From RGIG6353 sp964650465 (GTDB lineage Bacteria; Bacillota; Clostridia; Oscillospirales; SIG627): a stretch of 23,606 nt of DNA. Positions 7,090 to 13,776 of this stretch are shown in pieces. A program made the translations under genes and the position numbers. Positions within the stretch are counted from its first letter, which is position 1; each line of letters starts with the position of its first letter. The stretch spans positions 1 through 23,606 of the forward strand of contig CAZYTA010000039.1 of NCBI GenBank assembly GCA_964650465.1, given 5' to 3'. The notes beneath the pieces are model-generated. The model had not been told where the DNA came from and did no database searches. It was given only the letters and a program-made list of their open reading frames with translations.

Positions 7090-7112
7090 AGTATACTTAA
7101 ATCAAGTATACT
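7090..7112. promoter_or_regulatory. Perfect inverted repeat, candidate operator of the pilus operon
   Basis: AGTATACTT (7090-7098) and its exact reverse complement (7104-7112) are separated by 5 bases, directly upstream of the predicted -35 box at 7120. No T-run follows, so an operator is more likely than a terminator. The ribbon-helix-helix protein encoded just downstream is the obvious candidate ligand (inference). Confidence 0.6.
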
Positions 7113-7119
7113 TCGGACA

Positions 7120-7149
7120 TTGCTTCTCAAAATAGATTTATAATATAAT
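7120..7149 (+). promoter_or_regulatory. Pilus operon promoter
   Basis: TTGCTT (7120-7125), an 18 bp spacer and TATAAT (7144-7149). A second TATAAT overlaps at 7139-7144 but lacks a well-placed -35. The start would be close to 7156, leaving a short leader with GGAG before the first gene. No other convincing promoter was seen before 15916. Confidence 0.5.
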
Positions 7150-7174
7150 TTTCTTCAATTATATGGAGAAAGTG

Positions 7175-7357
7175 ATGAGAAATAAGAATAATAAGCATCT
7201 GGGAATAGAAATTGACCCTGAGCTTCACAGAAAATTACACTACATTTCAAAATATGAGGGGCGCTCTGCAAACGGGCAGATTTTGCATCTTATCAGACAG
7301 TGTATCAAGGATTTTGAGAAAGAGAACGGCGAAATAGTGTCGGAGGAAAAAGAATAG
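7175..7357 (+). CDS. Small ribbon-helix-helix (Arc/MetJ-type) DNA-binding protein
   Basis: The 60-residue protein has the pattern of an Arc-like ribbon-helix-helix domain: a short N-terminal strand (KHLGIEIDP), helix A (ELHRKLHYISKYEG), the turn RSANGQ, and helix B (ILHLIRQCIKDFEKEN). Such proteins dimerise and insert the paired strands into the major groove at short inverted repeats. ATG 7175 is chosen because GGAG (7165-7168) lies 6 bases upstream; the in-frame ATG at 7163 overlaps that site. It is the first gene of the pilus operon and lies just after a perfect 9+9 inverted repeat, so autoregulation of pilus expression is plausible but inferred. Confidence 0.75.
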   Translation: MRNKNNKHLGIEIDPELHRKLHYISKYEGRSANGQILHLIRQCIKDFEKENGEIVSEEKE

Positions 7358-7404
7358 GCACAGGCAGAAGGAAGGCGAACAACATAGCTGGCAAATTAAA
7401 GGCG

Positions 7405-7893
7405 GTGCTTTCACAACCGAAGTTCAGGATTCCTTTGCGTATCCTGTTGGTGATATTGGTTGCGGCATCTGTTCTTTTGAATATATTCACACATGTTATT
7501 TCGGTTGTGAAATATTACGGTGAGGGAATGTCTCCCTGCCTTGAGGCAGGACAGATATTGCTCATATCAAAAAGCAAGGATGTTTCGCACGGTGATATAA
7601 TAGCATTTTATTATAACAACAAAATACTTGTACGGCGTGTTATTGCCATGGGCGGCGACGTCGTAGAGATGGACCGTGAAGGAAGGGTAACGCTTAACGG
7701 AAATGTTCTTGAGGAGCCTTATGTCGAAAAGAATGTATAAGGACAGGTAACGGTGGAATTTCCGCTTAATGTACCCGTTGACAATGTATTTGTAATGGGT
7801 GATAACAGACAGATATCAATTGACAGCCGAATGGTTGAAATAGGTACGGTTTCCCAAGACAGGATAATCGGAAAGGTACTGTTTAAAATATAG
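7405..7893 (+). pseudogene. Signal peptidase I-like protein (S26), interrupted by a stop and lacking catalytic residues
   Basis: Residues 11-36 form a membrane anchor, followed by signal-peptidase-like boxes. The GxSMxP motif reads GEGMSP, so the catalytic serine is Gly41. The KRV motif reads RRV, so the catalytic lysine is Arg77. GGDVVEM and EEPYVEKN follow. TAA at 7738-7740 then interrupts the frame, and beyond it the same frame continues with the conserved part (FVMGDNRQISIDSR, IIGKVLF) up to TAG at 7891. Without the stop the protein would have 162 residues, the usual size for pilus-locus homologues. Catalytically dead signal-peptidase-like proteins (SipA/LepA of streptococcal pilus islands) are known assembly helpers, so the residue losses may be ancestral and the stop more recent. 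The GTG at 7405 has a poor ribosome site. Upstream, GGAGG (7342-7346) is well spaced only to an ATA at 7354 in the same frame. Confidence 0.8.
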
Positions 7894-7936
7894 AATTATA
7901 TTGTTTGTGAAAGGAAGGTGAGACCGTACGGCATTT

Positions 7937-10900
7937 TTGAAAAGCTTTTTAAAGAAGACCCTGGTTGTATGTGCGGTCTTGCTTTTGTCGGTTGCCTTTA
8001 TTCTTGTTAATGCATACGCATCGATGCAGTCATCGATTGCGTTGGAGCAGAAGGTAAGATGCGGAATCGACGAGCATATACACACAGAAAGCTGTTACAC
8101 GGGTGATATTATTACCTGTGTAATTAAAGAGCATACCCACGACATGAATTGTTATGCGGTTCTATTGTCGGATAATGATATAAATTCTTTGCTCACAGAG
8201 GTAGAAAATACCGAGGAGCGCTCCCTTGAAAGTGTTATTTCCAAGGCTGAGGAGAACAGTGCCGACGGTACAGAACAAGAGCAGAGCTCCGACACAAGCA
8301 CAATTGTTTTAAATGACAATATCAACACATTGTCGGAATATGCCGTTACAGATGACGGTGATACTCTTACGGGAAGTGTTGACGATCTTGTTCTGATGTC
8401 TGTGGGAGATTCTCCCGAGTCGGGCAGCTACAATGCCAATTTTTATGTATATATTGATGATTCATGGCAGTGCATAGGAACTCTTGAATTTGAGCTTGTA
8501 TACTCCAGCTGGCGGTATACCGCAACGGTTTCCACAGAGGATATGGTGTTGCTTATTAATAATTCATTGGGTACGGAGTTTACAAGGCGAAGTTTCAGTG
8601 TTTATTATGCAACGAGTGCTGCGGCTACAAATTTTTCTTCGGGAACCATTAATGAAAGCACTACTACCTTTGGCTCAAGCTCAAGAAATAACAGTACTGC
8701 AAGGGCGGCTCGTTATGTAAGAATAGTAACCGCCGGCGCAGGTGCCTCAGACACCAATTTTGCTTTTTATACAGTCACACTAAATCACACGGACGGTACT
8801 GTTGAAAAACGGTATGTTCAAAGAGGAACACAAACACAGCTTCCCGAGGGTTTTGTGTGGGATGACGGAAACGGAAATGAATACTACGGCGGAGAGAGTG
8901 TAACCGTCAACGGTAAAATGACCTTTACCGCTACAGAGGATGACGGAAAATTCCGTATAGTCTATGACGTTAATTTTCCCGAATACATAAACGATATTAC
9001 ACTTCCCGATTCTCCCACTGTCAACGGGGCGCTTGAATATACCGATGTATTGGAAGAAAACAGCTCGGCTGTTATTTTTGATGTTTCGGAGCGTGATGTA
9101 ATTGCCCGTGTAACCAGCTCGGGACATGCGCAAATAAGACGTGTTATCCATTTTGTGGGCTGGCAGATTCAGGGAACTGACACTGTTTTACAGCCCAATA
9201 CACTGCTTGACTACACAGCTCTGGAGTCCTACGGTAACGGTTCACGTCTCAGACTGACGGGCTTGTGGGAATACAATCCTTTGCAAACCTGTACTTTCTA
9301 TGTAAAATATGACAGCCAGGCTACCACATCGGGTCTTGGGGAGAGCTATTACACCCCCACAATATTTACCTCTTATGTTGCGGGTGTTGACACAAGCATG
9401 AGTCCCGATGCACTTACCAGCGCATACGGTGTCAACATTGATGCTGCTACCGATGAGGAGGTCTATGAAGCGGACAAACAGGTGCGCAGCAAGTACGGCG
9501 CAAAGGAAGGCGAGGCGTATCTGACCTCCTTCCCCGAGGACAGCTACATTTTTGAACAGCTCAAGCAATATGCAGACGATTTGACCGTTGACGGACAGCA
9601 GGTGTCTGTTGATGACCTTAACGAAAACGGATATGCTATACGCTGGTATGTATTAAAGTGCCAGAGCGACTCATGGCATGTTGACGGAAAGCTGGTTCGT
9701 AAACACGGTGCCATAACCGTAACAAAAACCTTTATCGGAAGTCCTACGGCAATAGAGGCTGACAAGGAAGGCTTTGTCATCACAGCTGAAGGAAGTGAAT
9801 CGGAAACAGAATATTTGACACTTGACAATGCGCTGACCTATGATTCGCAGCTGAACACCTACACCTGGGAGGTGGACGACGTTGCATACGGCGAGCAATG
9901 GACGTTTACCGAATCGCAATTTGACCATTCTGAGTATGAACGGTATACGGAATATGTTATTTCCGATGCCACAGGAAATCAGTCGGGGCTTGGCTTCGAA
10001 AGCACAGTTACCGTGTCGGGTATGACTTATGCTACCGATATTGGTGAAACAGAACAGCTCCAGATAGATTTCAGCAATGTATACCGAGCTCTCGATTCGC
10101 TGATTATAAAAAAGGAAGATTCCGAGACGGGCAGAGCACTGCCGGGTGCGGAATTTGAAATGTACCAAAACGGCGAGCTTATGACATTTTCTTATGAGTC
10201 TGAACGCCATACATATTATTATGATACAAACGGAACAGTAACACGGCTTGCAGGTGACGGCAACGGATATCTGGAGGCATCTATTAAAAACATTTCCTTT
10301 GCCGACGGTGATATAACTGTCAGAGAGGCAAAGGTTCCCGACGGTTATTCGGGAAGCGGTGATATAGTGTTGGGATATTCAGACGGAGTACTTGCTATAC
10401 TTAACTCAAGTACAGCAAGATTTAGCAATAATGTACTGGCAATACCAAACACCTCGAAGGTTACTTCGGTTACTGTCAGCAAAACATGGCTGTGTGCCGA
10501 TTACAACCGAAAGGATATCGAAATACAGCTTCTTGCAAACGGAAGACCTGTTAACACGCTGTTCCCGTCAATTGCGGCAGCTGTGATACTCAACGAAGAA
10601 AACGGATATTCTCATACATGGGAGGACCTTGCCGCATATGCAAACGGCGCTGAAATCTCCTGGTCGGTCCGTGAGACAAAGATTGGCGACGAGGTTTGCC
10701 GTTCTGACTTCACCTTCCCCAGCTGGCTCGTGTATTACGGAATAGCTCAAATCACATATGACAGCGACGGATATGTTGAAAGCGTACATATACCTGTATC
10801 CAATGACATCAAGAGAACGGTGCTTCGTATCACCAAAACGGATATGTCAAAGAAGATTACTTTGGGTGGAGCCATATTCTCTATTATCAGAGTTGATGAA

Positions 10901-11290
10901 ACGCTCGAACCGATACCCGGTCTGAGTGAGGTTTCTCTTGCCACGGATTATAGCGGTACTCTGATATTTGAGGATTTGGATTTGGGAACCTACAGAATTA
11001 CAGAGGTTCAGGCTCCTTCGGGATATGAAAAAATAAACTCTCCGGTTTACGTTACGCTGAACGGCGACGGAAGTGTAACGGTTTATGAGCATTTTTATGC
11101 CGAGGTCGATTCATCCGGAAGCTTCAGCATAATAATAAAAAACACCGAGCCCATTCCCATTCCCGAAACAGGCGGAAACGGTACGGTTTACCTTATTGTT
11201 GTTTTTGTTATGTTGACGGCAACAGCCGTTTTCATATACGGTAAGTCAAAAAAATGCGAATTAACATATAAGAAAGGAACAAAAAAATGA
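7937..11290 (+). CDS. LPxTG-type pilus adhesin / tip protein with SpaA and Cna_B domains
   Basis: The 1117-residue surface protein has a signal peptide (1-28) and two CY-ending Cys/His clusters at 42-73 (EHIHTESCY, EHTHDMNCY). A large N-terminal region (about 130-590) has no family I can name. SpaA/prealbumin-like or Cna_B domains follow at about 590-715, 720-837 (SLIIKKEDSETGRALPGAEF), 843-956 (VTVSKTW) and 961-1072 (E-box YRITEVQAPSGY at 1019-1030). The sorting signal IPETG is at 1075-1079, then a membrane segment and a basic tail. The layout is that of the tip or ancillary adhesin, which a class C sortase joins to the pilus shaft. The stop overlaps the pilin start (ATGA), indicating translational coupling. 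The start is uncertain: TTG 7937 is 18 bases from AAGGAAGG (7911-7918), while an ACG at 7928 in the same frame is better spaced. Confidence 0.88.
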   Translation: MKSFLKKTLVVCAVLLLSVAFILVNAYASMQSSIALEQKVRCGIDEHIHTESCYTGDIITCVIKEHTHDMNCYAVLLSDNDINSLLTEVENTEERSLESVISKAEENSADGTEQEQSSDTSTIVLNDNINTLSEYAVTDDGDTLTGSVDDLVLMSVGDSPESGSYNANFYVYIDDSWQCIGTLEFELVYSSWRYTATVSTEDMVLLINNSLGTEFTRRSFSVYYATSAAATNFSSGTINESTTTFGSSSRNNSTARAARYVRIVTAGAGASDTNFAFYTVTLNHTDGTVEKRYVQRGTQTQLPEGFVWDDGNGNEYYGGESVTVNGKMTFTATEDDGKFRIVYDVNFPEYINDITLPDSPTVNGALEYTDVLEENSSAVIFDVSERDVIARVTSSGHAQIRRVIHFVGWQIQGTDTVLQPNTLLDYTALESYGNGSRLRLTGLWEYNPLQTCTFYVKYDSQATTSGLGESYYTPTIFTSYVAGVDTSMSPDALTSAYGVNIDAATDEEVYEADKQVRSKYGAKEGEAYLTSFPEDSYIFEQLKQYADDLTVDGQQVSVDDLNENGYAIRWYVLKCQSDSWHVDGKLVRKHGAITVTKTFIGSPTAIEADKEGFVITAEGSESETEYLTLDNALTYDSQLNTYTWEVDDVAYGEQWTFTESQFDHSEYERYTEYVISDATGNQSGLGFESTVTVSGMTYATDIGETEQLQIDFSNVYRALDSLIIKKEDSETGRALPGAEFEMYQNGELMTFSYESERHTYYYDTNGTVTRLAGDGNGYLEASIKNISFADGDITVREAKVPDGYSGSGDIVLGYSDGVLAILNSSTARFSNNVLAIPNTSKVTSVTVSKTWLCADYNRKDIEIQLLANGRPVNTLFPSIAAAVILNEENGYSHTWEDLAAYANGAEISWSVRETKIGDEVCRSDFTFPSWLVYYGIAQITYDSDGYVESVHIPVSNDIKRTVLRITKTDMSKKITLGGAIFSIIRVDETLEPIPGLSEVSLATDYSGTLIFEDLDLGTYRITEVQAPSGYEKINSPVYVTLNGDGSVTVYEHFYAEVDSSGSFSIIIKNTEPIPIPETGGNGTVYLIVVFVMLTATAVFIYGKSKKCELTYKKGTKK

Positions 11291-12867
11291 AAACACGCAT
11301 TTTATCAATCATCTTAGCACTTATCCTCATTGCTTCGGCTTTTTCGTTCTCTGCCTTTGCAGCAGGCGAGACAGACGGCCGTATTTTCATCACTCAGAGT
11401 GACGGCGGCGAAACAGTCGCATCCAAGACCTTCAACATTTATAAGCTTTTCAACGCTACTACCACAGGAGAAGGCACATCAAAGGCAATTTCATACCAGT
11501 GGTATATTCCCACAGGTGAGACAGAGTCTCCTTACTATGACTTCTTCTACACCGATTGGAACGGCGACGGCGTTCTCCTTGACCCTTCTACAGGAGATTC
11601 ACAGGAAAGAGCCGCACAGTATATGCGCGGTCTCTCCACAGATGACCTTATTATCCTTTCGTCAAAGATATATTCATATATCGAAATAAAAGGTATAACC
11701 CCCACACAGACTCAAACAGCAGGCGATACTGCCGTTCAGGTAAAGTTTGAAAACCTTGAATACGGTTATTACCTCATATACGATGCAACTGTTGACCCCG
11801 AGGTTCGTTCAGCGGTAATTCTTACCTCTGTTGCTCCTGCAAGTACAGTTAAGCTTAAATCGGAGAAGCCCGCTATTTCAAAGGTGTTCAACGGTTCAAA
11901 TAAAGTAGGTTCCGTTACCATTGGCGACGAGATAGACTACACAATCACAACAGTTGTTCCCGAGCACGCTTATTTCACAGACGGCAATGCTTATGTTTAC
12001 ACTGTAACAGATACAGTTCCTGCAGACCTTGAGCTTGACGATGCTTCAATTACGGTTGAGAAAGAAGGTATTGCTCTTGTTGCCGGTACCGATTATACCC
12101 TTACCGTATCGGGACAGACAATAACCGTTGCTTATCACAAGATTCTCGATTACACAAAGGGCGAACAGCTTACCGTAAAATACACTACAGTGGCAAGTGA
12201 TTCCGCTACCGCTGCAGCAAGCAGCCGTAACACAGCGGTTCTCGAGTATTCAAATGACCCCACAGACCTTTCCGAGACAGGTACTGTTTCATCCTTCACA
12301 AACCTTTATACCTACTATCTTGACCTTACAAAGGTTTCTTCTGCTAACTTCAATACAACTCTTTCCGGTGCAAGCTTCAAGCTTTACCGTATAGTTGGCA
12401 GTGCAGAAACCGAGTTTAATCTTATCAAGACAGCAGATGGCAGATACAAGGTACAGGGCGGTTCTGCCAATGACCTTGAAATGACAGTTGATGCTTCGGG
12501 TAAGCTTGTTGTTGAAGGTCTGGGGGCAGGTAACTATATACTTATGGAGACAGTTGCTCCCGACGGCTACAAGCTTCCTCTTGACCCCTTCGAATTCACC
12601 ATTCACGATGAGTTTTCAACAGACGGTTCAAATATTCTTGATGCACTTACCATAAACAACGTTTCCACAACAAATACCTTTGGAGATATGATTGAACCTT
12701 CAGGTAATGTTGCAGCCCACACTGTAAGCGCAAAGATTACCAACGAAGCAGGTACAGAGCTTCCCGAAACAGGTGGTATGGGTACAACCGCATTTACTCT
12801 TGGAGGTATCCTTCTTATAGCAATTGCCTTGGGTTTTTCCTGCGTGCGAAGAAAAAGTAATGCTTAA
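11287..12867 (+). CDS. Major pilin (shaft subunit), isopeptide-forming SpaA/FimA type
   Basis: The 526-residue protein has a signal peptide (1-26) and a typical major-pilin architecture. The N-terminal D1 domain (about 30-185) ends in VKLKSEKP, where the pilin-motif lysine used for cross-linking is probably Lys189, Lys191 or Lys194. A middle D2 domain (about 195-340) has a likely Lys199-Asn315 isopeptide pair (AISKVFNG, SRNTAVLEYSN). The C-terminal D3 domain (about 343-490) has Lys349, Asn486 and the E-box YILMETVAPDGY (417-428). LPETG is at 492-496, followed by a membrane segment and RRKSNA. The sortase cleaves between Thr and Gly and joins subunits head to tail. It is translationally coupled to the adhesin by a 4-base overlap. 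It has no YPKN motif, so the cross-linking lysine is inferred from position. Confidence 0.93.
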   Translation: MKTRILSIILALILIASAFSFSAFAAGETDGRIFITQSDGGETVASKTFNIYKLFNATTTGEGTSKAISYQWYIPTGETESPYYDFFYTDWNGDGVLLDPSTGDSQERAAQYMRGLSTDDLIILSSKIYSYIEIKGITPTQTQTAGDTAVQVKFENLEYGYYLIYDATVDPEVRSAVILTSVAPASTVKLKSEKPAISKVFNGSNKVGSVTIGDEIDYTITTVVPEHAYFTDGNAYVYTVTDTVPADLELDDASITVEKEGIALVAGTDYTLTVSGQTITVAYHKILDYTKGEQLTVKYTTVASDSATAAASSRNTAVLEYSNDPTDLSETGTVSSFTNLYTYYLDLTKVSSANFNTTLSGASFKLYRIVGSAETEFNLIKTADGRYKVQGGSANDLEMTVDASGKLVVEGLGAGNYILMETVAPDGYKLPLDPFEFTIHDEFSTDGSNILDALTINNVSTTNTFGDMIEPSGNVAAHTVSAKITNEAGTELPETGGMGTTAFTLGGILLIAIALGFSCVRRKSNA

Positions 12868-12939
12868 TAGATGACCTTACGCGGCGCTCTGTCGCACGTA
12901 AAGCCGCAAATAATTACAAAAATGAAAGGGGGAAGTCCC

Positions 12940-13776
12940 GTGAGAAAATTTATTGCTGCATTAATATTTATTGCGGGACTTTCCCTGCTTCTTTATCCAA
13001 CTGTAAGTAATTTTTATAACGAATATAAGAATTCTCAGCTTATTGACAACTATATTGAATCCTCCGATGATATTGAACAGGAGAAAAAGGACAAGGTGCT
13101 TGAGGATGCACGTACATACAATAAATATATGTACGAGGAAGAAAAGCTGGCTGAACTGGGTTTGTCCTATGAGTCCTGCCTGAATATGTACGGAAACGGA
13201 ATTATGGGATTTATCGAAATTCCGAAAATCAGCGTTTCGCTTGCTGTCTATCACACCACCGACGACGATTTACTTCAGAATTCAATCGGTCATGTGGAAG
13301 AATCCTCATTGCCCGTTGGCGGCAAGAACACACATGCCGTTCTTGCAGGTCACAGAGGGCTTCCCTCCGCAAAGCTTCTTACCAATATTGACAGATTGAA
13401 GCTTGGCGATACCTTTTACATTCATGTTGTAGACGAAATTCTGCAATATACTGTTGATGATATTTCCGTAGTTGAGCCCGATGATACATCAAAGCTCAAA
13501 ATAGAAAACGGAAAGGACTTGGTAACCTTGGTTACCTGTACTCCCTACGGCGTTAATTCTCACCGCCTTCTTGTAAGGGGCAGCCGTGTGGAGGATAACG
13601 GATTTGAATATAACGGAAATGTGCTTAATGTTTCCGATGATATAATGCATATTGACCCTATATATCTTGTGCCCATCTGCCTTGTAATACTGTCTTGTGC
13701 GGTGGGATTGGTAATTTTAATAAAAAACAAGGTCGGAAAGAAGAAACGAATTGAAACAGATGAAAAAGATACTTAA
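12940..13776 (+). CDS. Class C (pilus-polymerising) sortase
   Basis: The 278-residue membrane transpeptidase has an N-terminal signal anchor (4-22), the sortase barrel starting at GIMGFIEIPKI (87-97) and the catalytic His138 in AGHRG. Cys200 lies in TLVTCTPYGVNSHRLLVRG, with the catalytic Arg209. A C-terminal membrane helix (241-262) with a basic tail is typical of class C. It would polymerise the pilin and attach the adhesin. GTG 12940 is chosen because AAAGGGGGA (12926-12934) is well spaced; an upstream in-frame ATG at 12871 lacks a ribosome site. The segment between the anchor and the barrel is short and has no DPW/DPF lid motif, unlike most class C sortases. The last 26 bases overlap the next gene. 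Confidence 0.92.
   Translation: MRKFIAALIFIAGLSLLLYPTVSNFYNEYKNSQLIDNYIESSDDIEQEKKDKVLEDARTYNKYMYEEEKLAELGLSYESCLNMYGNGIMGFIEIPKISVSLAVYHTTDDDLLQNSIGHVEESSLPVGGKNTHAVLAGHRGLPSAKLLTNIDRLKLGDTFYIHVVDEILQYTVDDISVVEPDDTSKLKIENGKDLVTLVTCTPYGVNSHRLLVRGSRVEDNGFEYNGNVLNVSDDIMHIDPIYLVPICLVILSCAVGLVILIKNKVGKKKRIETDEKDT

Noticed and set aside
6978..7150. Riboswitch or T-box between the M20 gene and the pilus operon
   Set aside because: Only a terminator, a decayed repeat, an inverted repeat and a promoter are recognisable; no known aptamer motif was seen.
7918..7990. Adhesin starting at GTG 7918 with a homopolymer frameshift
   Set aside because: That frame gives no signal-peptide-like sequence and soon stops, so a frameshift is not needed to explain the gene; the start remains uncertain instead.
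9671..10210. Minus-strand frame of 179 codons within the adhesin
   Set aside because: No ribosome site, no domain pattern, and fully antisense to a coherent surface protein.
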